From Reticulitermes lucifugus (lineage: Eukaryota > Arthropoda > Insecta > Blattodea > Rhinotermitidae), in the NCBI GenBank assembly GCA_026260175.1, contig JAKCWW010003256.1, positions 1-49,495 on the forward strand: a stretch of DNA of 49,495 bases, given 5' to 3'. A model generated the notes under the pieces. That model saw nothing but the letters and a program-made list of their open reading frames with translations, was not told where the DNA came from and did not search any database. The translations under genes and the position numbers were made by a program. This document shows, piece by piece, positions 24,588 through 37,261 of this stretch. Position 1 is the first letter of the stretch, and each line of letters begins with the position of its first letter.

Positions 24588-24785
24588 CACAGCAGTGTAG
24601 TTAAAAAGACTCATTTTGAGGAATGTGACGCTACGTCACTGAGCGAGTGATTCCTGGCATTTCTTCCTTCATTGTCAAGGGTCAAGCAACCCAACAAGAT
24701 GGCACTATATTCTTTGGAAACATCAGGAACCAATCACTCAATGTCACAGCAACACATTCCAGAAGACATAAATCCTCAAATTAAA
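24588..24785. mobile_element. MITE-like element with about 35-bp inverted arms
   Basis: Arms GGAATGTGACGCTACGTCAC (continuing TGAGCGAGTGATTCC) and the reverse complement of the right side, GGAATGTGTTGCTGTGACAT (continuing TGAGTGATTGGTTCC), match at roughly three bases in four. It ends about 60 bases downstream of the AT-AC donor. Confidence 0.6.
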
Positions 24786-24815
24786 TTCAGTCAGAAATCA
24801 TAAAACAACAGACTA

Positions 24816-25857
<1,042 letters not shown>

Positions 25858-26052
25858 CTCTCTGGAGTCAATAGCATCATTCATAATTTGAATCCAGCCT
25901 TTGAATGTAGCCACTTGGAAGAGACAGAGGTAAGCTTTCCCCACATGGTCAAAGTTCATTGGAGAATTTAACCATGTGTAGTTTTCAGCAATGCAGGCAT
26001 TGTGGTCTGGAATTATCTCATGGCTCAGAGTTGTACCGTTGTCATCTACACA
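25858..26052 (-). CDS. para: para exon (domain III pore loop)
   Basis: This 195-bp exon (65 codons, phase 0) codes the extracellular turret and re-entrant pore loop of domain III. The turret has two N-glycosylation sequons, NGT and NYT. The pore helix and filter read [20 protein letters not shown]; the Lys of ATFKGW is the K of the DEKA sodium filter, which separates this gene from the DSC1/NaCP60E class. The acceptor has a long pyrimidine tract (TTTTTTTTCTAG). The donor is GAG|GTAAGA. A few turret residues ([18 protein letters not shown]) differ from the Drosophila form, which is normal for this loop. Confidence 0.96.
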
Positions 26053-27049
26053 CTAGAAAAAAAAATGTTTTACAAACTGTAGTGTAAAATGCAGTAACAA
26101 GCAGTGTTTCATGTATTAAAATTTCTTTTTCACAAGTTGGAATAAACATGTTAATAAAATGGATTCTGACAGCAACACTAATATTAAAACACAAACGTGA
26201 TAGAATAAGAAATGCACTACGGAGTGCTGCTATCTAGAGGTACACTACAGAATTCTTGTGGCAACACTGAACACTGTGCCACTGACTCGAGCAACCTGTC
26301 ACAGTCATTTTCTTCTCATGCTCCTACCTACTGCTACAACCACCAAGAATGGCTGCTAACATACATAATGACAGGATAGCAAATTTTAGCCTTTCAAAGA
26401 AAGTTCACTGCAATATTCAGCCACTGTAAGAATGTACACACCAACAAATAGAAACACAGACAGTTTTTAACACTTTCCATGTGTGCTTTTATTGAAATAA
26501 ACTTCTTCTGCCCAAATATTTACAAAGTAACATAATGTTTATTGTGGATAACTAAAATTTTTTAATTTTAAATGTCACCAGACAGTAATCATCATCTCAA
26601 ACATCAAATATATCCACACCATAAAGGCAAGGGCTTGCAATGAAAACACCACAAACAGTGATTAGAAATGGTTAGCAAACTTTTTCAAATTTTGGCATAC
26701 CCAAAATACCTATGAAGTGCTAATTCATGTATCATTAGAAGATCAGTTTTTCATGATCACAGGAATCTGTACACCAAGTCTATGAAAAATGGAAATGGTA
26801 ATGAAAAACTTGAACTCGCAACAGGGTAGCTAGCCAGTACATGGAGATAAATTCAAAATTAGTTACAAAATATGTAGTTTAAAGTATCTCATTTGGTATC
26901 ACTATGAATTATACAGTAATATAATAAAAGTACTTAGTGAATGAAATAAAAGGCAACATGTCAGCACTACCTTAATATATTGTGTCACATCAGAGTTCCA
27001 TTAGTGTATCATGTCATTTCAGTGTACCTTCACATTCCTTGCAACTTAC
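26053..27049 (-). other. para intron (997 bp)
   Basis: This phase 0 GT-AG intron (GTAAGT donor, pyrimidine-rich TTCTAG acceptor) lies between the domain III S5 and pore exons. It is AT-rich, and nothing else is recognised. Confidence 0.9.
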
Positions 27050-27172
27050 CTTGTGATATTTTCCAGCAAACAGCTGTACTCCCATGATAGCAAAGATGAG
27101 CCAGAAAATTAGACACACCAAAAGCACATTGAAGATACTGGGGATAGCTTGCACCAAGGCATTCACCACCAC
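27050..27172 (-). CDS. para: para exon (domain III S4-S5 linker and S5)
   Basis: This 123-bp exon (41 codons, phase 0) codes the S4-S5 linker ([15 protein letters not shown]) and S5 ([19 protein letters not shown], residues about 17-35) of domain III. It ends with AGKYHK at the start of the extracellular pore turret. The acceptor is GCTTGCAG|GTG and the donor is AAG|GTAAGT. The sequence is almost identical to insect para in general. The S4-S5 linker forms part of the receptor for the inactivation gate and of the pyrethroid site. Confidence 0.96.
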
Positions 27173-28149
27173 CTGCAAGCATTACACATACTCAGTGCTT
27201 CCTCCCAAATACCTCACCAACACAGCAAATAAGCACCATGTGTTAATGTGTTACCTGAAGAGTTTATGATTACATGTAATGTGTTTCAATAGTGTTCTGT
27301 TGAAACTGTCCACTGTCTGATGTATAGTATGTGAACTGTCAGGTAATGGGTTCCTGTTACATGGAATATACTTCTTTTTTACTTTTGCATGTTATTGTAT
27401 TTTCGTAATTTGTTGTAATCGTCACAACCAAACACATAACCTCTGAATGTTGGACTTACAGCAAAACCACCAGACATCTGTGATTACAAGTATACAGTCC
27501 TATTATTCAGAGTGTTCTGGGTTCAATTGCAAACTACTACAAGTAAGTTCTGAGATCAAACAAACAACAAAACATGCTAAAAATGCCACTGTAATAACTG
27601 ATCACATAAAGGCAGTTGTACGAACATATGGAATGTTACGCATATCAAACACACCTCAGACAATAAACAGTGTCTTATATAAATGTGGTATAATGGGCTA
27701 ATTATGAACACAAACCTACAAACCTTTAGAGAACCATTAGCAAAGTGTCTCTTGTCAGATGGGGTGATACAATGAGCAGTAGGTGGGGGTTTCCAGCATT
27801 ACCATATGCATTTAGTATTCAGTGGAATCACAGATGAAAATCTCATTCATGGACACAATGACTGTTTCAAGGAATGATCATAAGATTTTTAAGAAGACTG
27901 TATGTTAAGGAAGGCCACAGTTGTATCTATAAGAAGACTGTGCATGTGGAAGGCCCTGGTTATATGCAGAGTCACCACAGCACATGACAGGTTTTGTCTT
28001 CCCTGAGTCATGTAAAAAACAATTTTAGTTAACCTTCTCTGTTGAATAAAAGTAATGCACTCTGCAACCATCAACTTAGCTGACAAAACAGGCATTTTAA
28101 CCTGTTTCTATACTAATGGCATAACATTCTGCCAATAGCCCTGTAACTT

Positions 28150-28360
28150 AACTGTTTGTTATGGTGGTTTGTATTTGGTGGACACCTGGTTTGAATTTTG
28201 GATGGGTTACTAGCTGTTCTAACTGAGATTTCTCAGTTCTCCTCAGTCTCTCAAGTGACATTTGCAACTGGACTGAGGCCACAGAAATAAGTACCAAAGA
28301 TCATCCCATTCTACATATGCACCATGCTTATACACTTCTCCATTCCTCATACTGTCTTGT
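28150..28360 (+). mobile_element. Probable SINE remnant
   Basis: GAGATTTCTCAGTTCTCCTC, then CTGGACTGAGGCCACAGAAA and TAAGTACCAAAGATCATCCC resemble the body of the SINE at 8823 (CAGAAATGAGTACCAGGG). The head and tail are too decayed to be sure. Confidence 0.4.
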
Positions 28361-29571
28361 ACCCTCTTAACAGTCCCATTCTCTTCACAAGTGTGACACA
28401 CTATATGGGCTGGTTAACAGATCCAGATTATGAAATATCGTGATTTAAAAGCACCAAAGACAATGAACCATCTTGATAATAATGGTAATGTTTCTTGTGA
28501 GTGACTGTTTGTATTGTGCATAATGGTGACAGGATCCCCATGTGTCAAGTACGTAAGCAAGTGACAATATCATGTTCCTTAAACCATAACCAACTTTGTC
28601 CGATGACATGAAACTGAAATTTGCTGTGCTGGTGCAGTTTTAGAATAAACCTTAAAGATAGGACTAGTAGACAGTCACTGTCACTGTGTTCCTAAAACAC
28701 CTGCTGTCAACTGCGTACTTGAGACCATAAAACTTACAATATTCAGTACACTGTTGCCTTTAATGTAATTAAAAATTATATATATTAATTTTCTCATTTT
28801 AAGAAATCAAATGATGACAAAACGAACGTCTGTGCTACTATATGTATTACATCATCTGCACAAGGCAACTACGTTCATTATCTCAGCATGATATTAGCCG
28901 GTGATACTTAAGTTTTCATAAAATTGGTAATGTCTTAAATATATCAAATATTTTTGTCATGTATTAATCCACGAATACCTTTTCCTGACTATAAACATGC
29001 AAAGGTATCTAGAGCATGCACTAAATGCACGCAATTTTTATATAATAGTAATGTAATTACATCACATATCTTGTTCATGACTCAGCAACAGTGGAACTGT
29101 TTCTAAAAACATGAGAATTTGTGCAGGCACAGTATTGGCTATATCACTGCTGAAGTTTGAAATCAAAACAAGCGGTCATTCACTAATCTAAATTCTACAG
29201 TAATAAAACTTAAAATATAGATTTGGTGCATAAGAAGCACATAATTAAGACAGCAGGATTTCAGTTAAGGTTTACATTTCATTTTCAGTGTCAAATACCT
29301 TAATTCTAATACAATTATCCGGATGTTTCAAAGTTTTAATGTGGATTAAGATTACCTGTATAATTCAATTTAAGGTACTTGTTGCTACACGTTCTGAAAT
29401 TACTTGCCATGGTTCACATATTGTCAAACTTTTCAACATACATGTCCTCATGCTACAAAAGTACAAATTATTCGAAATTAAATATTTATATTAACAGCAC
29501 TTCTCTTGGGATACATGGTCCAGTAAACAGAAGGAGAGAAAGAAACAGGAAGAAAAAATGGGGAAAAACAG

Positions 29572-29612
29572 ATAGAAAGAAAGAAAGAAAGAACGATAGA
29601 AAGAAAGAAAAA
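29572..29612. repeat. (GAAA)n microsatellite
   Basis: GATAGAAAGAAAGAAAGAAA and GATAGAAAGAAAGAAAAA with one interruption; purine-rich on the plus strand. Confidence 0.9.
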
Positions 29613-29819
29613 TGTTGAGATCATATCACAAAATGGAAAGTATACAGGTACAACATGAGCCATGTCTCTCCAGCAGATAGGACTACCTGGAGAACTACTG
29701 AAATGTCCTATACAAATTTTGAAAGAACAATGAATAAAATACAATTACAATTACAATTAAAAGTAGCAAAACTTCACTAAATTCTTATTTATAGCTAACT
29801 GTCACTTGGCCTCTTTTAA

Positions 29820-30130
29820 CATGTTTTAATCAGACAGTAAAAGGTAAAGGCAAATCTTTCCCGTAACAAGTCATGAAGACTCAGAGGGAGGAAAGAATGT
29901 TGGGCTTCCATCCTTACTTTGACATTCGGCACAACAAGGACGGCCGCACTTTAGCCCCAAGGAAATTCCTTGGTACTCATTTTTGTTAGAGGCTGAGTGC
30001 AACCCAGGGCTAATGAATGCGGACAGAAGGAATAGGTCACTTGAAAATTTCCAAGGACCCTACAGGGAATCGAACCCGGAACTGCCCGTCTTGTAGCACA
30101 GTGCCTCAAACAACTGCACCACGCTCACCG
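29820..30130 (-). mobile_element. tRNA-derived SINE, well preserved
   Basis: On the minus strand: head GTGGTGCAGTTGTTTGAGGC, B box CCGGGTTCGATTCCCTG, body TTGCACTCAGCCTCTAACAA and GAGTACCAAGGAATTTCCTT, end GATTTGCCTTTACCTTTTAC. It aligns block by block with the plus-strand copy at 8823-9135. Confidence 0.75.
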
Positions 30131-31044
30131 CCAATCAGACATACTCTAACAATAAACGTTCCTTGAAAAAGAACACCCTTTATAATGACAGTAAAAGGAT
30201 TAATTTGCAGGGTCTAAAATTCATAATGTTCAAAATAAATCCAATAAAATGGACAGAAAACAGCTGAGCCATATTATTCAAGTTCTCAGAGTGTCTGGAA
30301 AAGTTTGACTAATATTTAGGAACTGCTCCATGCTAATTGTATAATAATTTTACACTGAAATCAAAACGTCATATTTTTCCTCACGGCAGAAGAGAATGAA
30401 AATATAAATGTCCTCAGAATATTGTTATAACTGAAATGATGAGAACTAGAATATCAGACTGCACTGAAAGATAAAATGCCATACCTCTAGTGTACAATAC
30501 ACTGTTCCTTTCCATAAAAATTACCCTAAAAATAGCAGTATGCTTATATACTGGTGTATCTTATATGTGACAAAGCATACATGCCTAACTACATTACAGT
30601 TTACTTTGCTCCCTATGTGTGGCAGAACTATTTACTTTTTATTGACAGATAAATAAATAAATGTTATAAATAATAAGTAAATAAATAACAGACTTTGTTA
30701 CCAAATTAACGATTAAGAAATACTTGTAATATAACTCAATTTCTCCTTTTATACAGGTGATACACTGTAAAATATGGCCCTACGTTCCTTGTATGCTCAG
30801 TACAATCAATTCCACAGGGCATCAGTGGAAGATTTAACTGTGTCACTTTATATGCAACACCTAAAGTAATACATTACATCAGACCGCCACGTATCTGCTG
30901 TACTTCCAGAAGAATATGCAACATATTGAGCCAACACAGCTTTGTGATATTAGATAACATTAGTGTATTCACAGTGCACCTAATTTGGTTCTGTATGGAA
31001 CATCTCAATGTAAACCATAATAATTACAGAATTATTTGCATGTA

Positions 31045-31897
31045 GAGTAAAACCTCGTTAATCTGGATTAATTGGGGGAGAGGTCATCTGGATTAAGCGA
31101 TAATCCAGATTAGTGAAGCAAAAGATAGCCCTAAAAGACAAAAAACTTAGAACACTTATAAATGGAAAATTTATAGATATAGGTACTGCTGATCTTGTAA
31201 TTAAACACCTACGTATTCATTTACAAAATATCAAGAAAATACAAAAATATCACTGTAGAGCCTTTATCTAAAAACTAAAAAAACACACTACATACACTTA
31301 TTCATCGATAGGAGACTCAGTTGTACATGTTTTTGAACGTAATAATGCAGATTTGAAGAAACTGTCAAGTTCTGTCTGAACAGATCTCTGCTTCTGCTCT
31401 TTAATTAGGATCTGCCTCACAGTTCTTAGGTGTTCATAATATGCCTGCAATTCTCAATTTGTTGAAGAAGAGCCCATGTAATTGATTACTGCATCAATGC
31501 CGTCTCTTGCAGAGCTTAGAACTTTCTTCTTAATTGTAGATTCTTGTAGTTCACCTAGTTCATTATCTGATCCTTCTTCCATAGCAGAAGCCTTAACAAC
31601 ATCTGTAGCAATTTCTTCCTCTGTCAGATGCTGAAATCCAGGGTCTCCTTCATTCAGTTCAGTTATAAGCAATAGAGTCAACAACAATACTGACGAATAA
31701 GCAAGATTTAGCAGCAATGCAATGTACGTTCCATCTCCCTCTGTGCCGTCATCAGCGCAAAGTGACTCATCTGCCTTCCTAAATCCCTTGTGTATTTCAA
31801 AAGAATGTACTCAATTGTGAATAGAATTTTTCATATTTGTTGATCTGGATTATCCAACATCTAGATTAACTGTGACCAGATTAGCGAGGATTTACTG
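31045..31897 (-). mobile_element. pogo/Tigger deletion derivative (853 bp) with transposase C-terminus
   Basis: The ends are inverted repeats: GAGTAAAACCTCGTTAATCT on the left, and CAGTAAATCCTCGCTAATCT as the reverse complement of the right, each flanked by TA. The minus strand at 31717-31308 codes the acidic C-terminus of a pogo-type transposase (DPGFQHLTEEEIATDVV, then EEGSDNELGEL, YYEHLRTVRQILIKEQKQ). It ends in QTELDSFFKS, a PCNA-interacting (PIP-box) pattern at 31378-31355. One TGA interrupts the frame near 31453. The DDE catalytic domain is absent. Confidence 0.8.
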
Positions 31898-33894
31898 TAC
31901 TAAAATTGTATAATTTTAAAACTGAGAAGTGTACATATGACAAGATTTATTTAAAATCAAGCACTTATAAAATGTTAAATTAAAACTGTGTTAGGCAACT
32001 AACAAGTATGTATAGAATTTTAAATAATGCAATTCACTTTCATATTAATTTATAATTTAAATCTATAAGTGAAGATAAACACGGATCTTTCAGTTACATG
32101 TCAGTAACTTAAAAACAAACCTGCTTTTAAATGAGCATCTACGTATTAACTACATTTAATTAAGCACTGCACAACTACAAAAATCACAGTGAAGTATGGA
32201 AGATGTTCTTTACTTCCTACAATCTTATACAAATTTAATTCTATAATGCATTCTACAGTTAAATATAAGGCTTGTGATTAGTACAGTGTAACACAAAAGC
32301 AAAATAAATTTGTAAATTGTTAAAATACTTCTTTCAGGTCCATTTATTATTTATGTTTTAACAGTTTAAAATAAATCACTACTCCTTAAGTGAATGGAAA
32401 AGATAATACGTTTGTACCATTTACAGTAAGTTAATTTTAACCATACCTTATAAGCAGAGTAAATACAACATGCTTAAAATTAATAAGGTATTGTATTAGG
32501 CAATAAGCTTCCATTGAAAATCCACTACATTAATCACTGCAGAAAGCTCAGGGTCTTTCTGCAACGAGAAATCCAGTGAAATAATAAATCATATTCCTTA
32601 CCCCCTGAGAGAGAAAAATAAGTCAACAACAATGTTGCAGGGTGATTTGAGGTGGGTTCTCGCAAGGTCTATTCTGGGGTGAAATATGAAAGCAAGGTGT
32701 TTGCATCCAGCAACATGAAAACGAAGCTATGGTACAGTGTGCTTGCAAAAAGCATTAAACATACCAACTTGAATAAGCTGCTGATTCAAGAAGTAAAGTA
32801 CTCAAGCAAACATGCTATAAACCAGATACAATATGACTCAGGGCATTGTACAGTTCAAGCAATCTACTCCCAAAGTCTCAAGGAGGCCTTTCAAGGAGAC
32901 TTATTTTAGATTCTGTTGCTTAGAACAGAGAATGAAATTTTAAATATATTACTAAACTGGGGAATACTAATCTGAATTCCTTTGGAAGTGACTGTAAATT
33001 TATATGTGTAATAATTTAAAAGTGTACTACTACACTATTTCCAAGACTATAAATTTTCAAGGTATCACAAATAATAATCAAGACTACATGCTTAGTTAAT
33101 AGAATTGTTGACAAAAAAAAAAAAAAACTGACAGTCCACTGACACATAACTTCTTACAAAAACAAATCATGACTGAATGGTTTCTATTGCCCCAAGATAT
33201 TGTCTGTCTGATATTTATCATGACTGTCCACCTTGGCAAGGGTACAAAACCCACTTGTTAAGTTGGGACATCCACATGGTAGATTATATTAATGCACAAT
33301 AAAGGAATAGGACAATAATCTTCAGCAGAGAGGACTTTAGACAGGGACGTTCCAACACTAAAGTTGGTAGTTTTGGAAACATTCAGACAATATTTGTTCT
33401 TATATTTGAACTTTTTACACAAATGATGACCCTGAATACACAACATGTCTAACCTCAACAAGTACAGAGCATCACTATGTTCTTACTGTGTTTAAAAAAT
33501 ATGGGCAGACCTCTTAACATTTTGACAGAGACAGTGACAGCAATGGCAGACGTTTAAAAAAACGCAATCCGAATGTACCACTCTTAAAACAACAAAAAAA
33601 GTGGTAATTTTATATATTATAAATAGCCTTATCTACCCCATTTATGTACATATACATTATTAGAAGTTCTGTCCGAAGTAAAAAAAGGGCCTATGTGGAA
33701 AACATATCCACCCATCCATCTGTGTCCTAGCACCAGCAACTAAACCATCTGCAGGATTTTCAAGACATTTGGAACAGGACTGCTTTAAAAAAATTGTTGT
33801 TAAGCAGGGGCGAGTTTTGTGAATATCGGTTCAGTGACAGCCATACACTATTTGTGGGCATAAATGAATCTCTACCCGAATTTTCCAAATTTCT

Positions 33895-34120
33895 TGACTG
33901 ATATGGGTGAAATTTGATACAAAAGACCTTGACATAATGCCGTTTAGCGAGTGTGATTTCAAAAAATCTGTAAAGTGAAAGCTACACTTTACTTTCCACT
34001 GACCCGTTCCACATTCATATCCAATTTGTGTGAAGTTTGGTATGAGAGATCAGCACATACTTCTGTTGAGTATTTGTCAGTTTCATGAAAATCCGTGAAG
34101 GGAAGGCTGTACTTTTCTTA
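33895..34120. repeat. Diverged tandem dimer, about 124-bp period
   Basis: Blocks TGAAATTTGATACAAAAGAC (33908) and TGAAGTTTGGTATGAGAGAT (34031), and TCTGTAAAGTGAAAGCTACA (33967) and TCCGTGAAGGGAAGGCTGTA (34092), recur in the same order about 124 bases apart. Probably two copies of an old satellite-like or transposon unit. Confidence 0.6.
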
Positions 34121-35116
34121 TAGGCAAAAATAAAATTTCACCAATATTTTCTACATTTACACATGTGTTGATCAACCGTAGGATTTTAGAAGGTAATGAA
34201 CCTTTCGTAAAGTCTGTCTACTACATCACAGAGTATACCACTTGCAATCTCATTAACAATTCGTATTGTTTAACAATGCTCAAGGCACATGGATACAAAA
34301 CATACCAAATATAAACTTTGACTATGTTGGAATCTACTATTTCCTAAGTGGGAAAACTCAATAGGAAAATTCCATTACTTCAAGATTATGATGATAGTGA
34401 TAAAAATTTAAACTTACAGTCGGCAAGGTGCACTTATTATTTAAATACTCTAACCGATGACAAAGGATAGAATAATTATCTTGGTTAAAGATAATTTCAT
34501 TTCATTAATTTCATTATTTTCTTCCAGAATAAAGGCAGTGAATATTGGACAGATGTAAATATTATCTTCACTCTGAGCATGTTTATATTATTCATACTTT
34601 CCTGCTCTATGACCACACTTGTACAGTTTTTCATTACTGGTGGCCTCCCGTTCACTCAACTACTCAAATTACATAATTTATGAGACAGACTGGAGGATGT
34701 GTGCACACAAAATTAAATTATATTTATTTTTAAGTACAATTACCTACATGGCAAGCAATGATAAACTATCACTAATTTCTATTGTACAATACAACACACT
34801 GGGAATCCCTGATATCTGAATTTGTGTGTCAGCAGCTGCCAATCATATTATAATCAAAACTGCAAAATCAAACAGATGACATCTCTGGCATGTGGAAGTA
34901 TACATATAAAGATAAAATAATTTTATTCTATTAAAGCATTGTCTCATACAAACTAATTCACTAATCCATCCATTAACTTCCAAACCAAAATAAAATAATA
35001 AAGCAAAAATAAGTAAAACAATGTAAAGGATCTATTCTAACATGATGGCCTATAGCACTCTCTTAAGTGATGTCATCGTGCTCCTCCAAAGTCCCCTGAG
35101 ACTGCTGGGTACATAC

Positions 35117-35239
35117 CCTCATCCCCTGCATTCTAGACATAGCCCTAAGAGGCCTAAGAGCCCTGAGAGTCCGCATTGTTTTGAAGGCTTGAATGCCTCC
35201 TGCCCCGACCAAGGATGCTACGAAGTTTATAAGGGAGAC
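35117..35239 (-). CDS. para: para alternative exon, domain III S3-S4 (MQG form)
   Basis: This is the second of the two mutually exclusive domain III S3-S4 exons, again 123 bp and 41 codons in phase 0. It starts [19 protein letters not shown] and ends with S4 as [20 protein letters not shown], then Arg. The acceptor is TATTTACTTCAG and the donor is AGG|GTATGT. It joins in frame to the VVVNALVQ exon at 27172. Against the other copy it differs mostly in the S3-S4 loop and the last residues of S4; the shared [11 protein letters not shown] core is unchanged. In insects this choice alters gating and insecticide sensitivity (established for cockroach and fly channels). No third copy was seen in the flanking introns by eye. 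Confidence 0.95.
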
Positions 35240-36351
35240 CTGAAGTAAATAGATGTACAGTTCAGACAGAAATGAAGGGGAAAAAAAGCAGCAAATCACA
35301 AACACGACATCCACTACCACCACCACAGCAGGAAAACTTGTTGACCTATATGAAGGATTCAGCAATCATCCCACCATGTATTAAATATGATGTCACGCTT
35401 GTGGAGTTCATCCTGTAGCGAACACAATAATGCATCTTCAAAAGTAAGGACAAAGCAGGAGAAGCAAAATGACTGGTATTCTTTTTTTACATTTTTCAAC
35501 ACTCAACATAAGAGTTACACACAAAGCTACGGGAGTTACAACCACATATTAAGTTAGGTGTGTCATCACTTACAATGGCGCCCATTATTGTATTCTGCAT
35601 AAGACTTAATTCTGTGCTATAACATCAACACATGATATGATAGTCAGTTTAAAATTTCATGGTAATGTTTAATTTAACACACACTAAACAGACAGCAGCT
35701 ACAATTTCCATATTTCACGTAGGCGAATGTAAAAGTGCACAGTTGTGGTTTGCCTGAAATCACTGTTCTCATTTTTAAGGCACTGAACTGGAACGCTTTA
35801 TTAGTATTCAAAATGTCAGTAATGCTTAAAGTAAGCCTGAATCATCTAAGCAATTCAACAAATACAACAGCTTGGACTCTACACATTCTCAGTACACTCA
35901 CCATGCCACAAAATGGCATAAACTTCCTTATTCTCCCTTGACATTTCACCATCTTGTCCAAATTATTCAGGCTATTGAAGTAATTAATGATGGGCCAAAG
36001 AACCACAGCCTATATTATGACTAAGGCTGAGGTAAACTGGGGGGAGAAAGAAACCTGATAATTTAGAGCTTGTAAAATTATTTAAAACACATGAAAAGAT
36101 AATGAGTGTGCTGTACCCGAAACACAGTCCCAAGCTATGGGGTTCTATGCCGTGATATTGCATTGCCACATCTCAAGCAGAACACAAGCACAGACTCTGC
36201 CCCACTACAACACTACTTCTGTTGCACAACTTCTAAAGAATCCCATGAACACATCAATCAAATCAAAAAACACAATACTGCACACATACATATACTGCAC
36301 AGTGTATTGCAGAAGAAGGGCCAATACCTGAAACAGACAGATATACATGGT

Positions 36352-36374
36352 CACACACACACACACACACACAC
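36352..36374. repeat. (CA)n microsatellite
   Basis: An uninterrupted run of about 11 CA units. Confidence 0.95.
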
Positions 36375-36890
36375 AAACAGACACTGTACATGGAAAGCAT
36401 TTTCCACAATGGTTTATTTTTCAGCAGCAACAGGAAACGTCAACAAGTATTTTAGATAGTCACTTAAATCAGACAGTGAAGAAATGTGCAATCACAACAC
36501 TGATGATTCCAACGATGAATGTAGCAAAACACAGTGAACAAGGAAGATGAGAGCTAGGGAAGGAAGGGAGGAAGAGACAGTGTTACAGAGATAAAGAGTG
36601 AGAGCGAGGCAAGGAGGAGACCCACATTAGCCTCAGGGAGAAGGACCACAGTTTCCTAACCATTCCTGTATCACCCACAGAAAATCAAGTAAGTGGGCAA
36701 TCATGTGAAGGACTGAAAGTTCCAAAACATGTCACAAATGCCAGCCGAAGGTCCATAATGTAAAACACAGTGAACTCTGTCAACTGTAGACAAACATCAG
36801 CATCTCCAATGGACAAAGGCCACTGTGAAAGAGAATTTAGAAGCCATTGCTCTTCTGTGATGTTATGCAGCTTTGGTTAGTAGTTGGTTA

Positions 36891-36927
36891 CAATGTTTCA
36901 GGACAGTCTATTAGTCCCGTCTTCAAG
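36891..36927 (-). repeat. TCGAAAC-type hairpin motif, diverged
   Basis: On the minus strand GCTTGAAGACGGGACT, a short loop, then GTCCTGAAACATT. It matches the plan GAAGA-stem-loop-stem-GAAAC of the other copies, with a changed stem. Confidence 0.45.
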
Positions 36928-37261
36928 CGCCAAGCAGCATTCTTCTTGGACTAATTAACCCTTGTAGACAAGAACGACAGGTCATCCCAACACACTGGTA
37001 ACCAAATACCAACAAACACTGCATAACATCCCAGGAAAACAAAGGCCTCAACTACATCGCAGCAGATGCCTCAAATCTCGCAAAGAATTTAGGATTAATA
37101 AGAAACTGTTCAGTTGCTCAAGAGTGCTCTACAGAATAATTTTCAAAATACTGTACATTAAAAAACTGAGCTTTTGTTCAAATGAAATTTCTGAGTCTTA
37201 TATTGTTGCATTATCACCATGTGCTTATTATGAATTGTAATTAATTAAAACACCATCACAG

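Larger units (their letters stand above)
27173..35116 (-). other. para intron (7.9 kb) after the alternative S3-S4 exons
   Basis: This is the longest intron interval in the window, phase 0. It contains SINE copies near 28150-28360 and at 29820-30130, a GAAA microsatellite, a pogo transposon derivative (31045-31897) and a 124-bp tandem dimer (33895-34120). The stretches 27173-28140, 28360-29570, 30130-31044 and 31900-33890 hold no feature I can name. No third S3-S4 exon copy was seen. Confidence 0.85.

Noticed and set aside
29379..29618. Basic 79-residue open frame ending in KKERKNDRKK
   Set aside because: The tail is a translated GAAA microsatellite; no homology.
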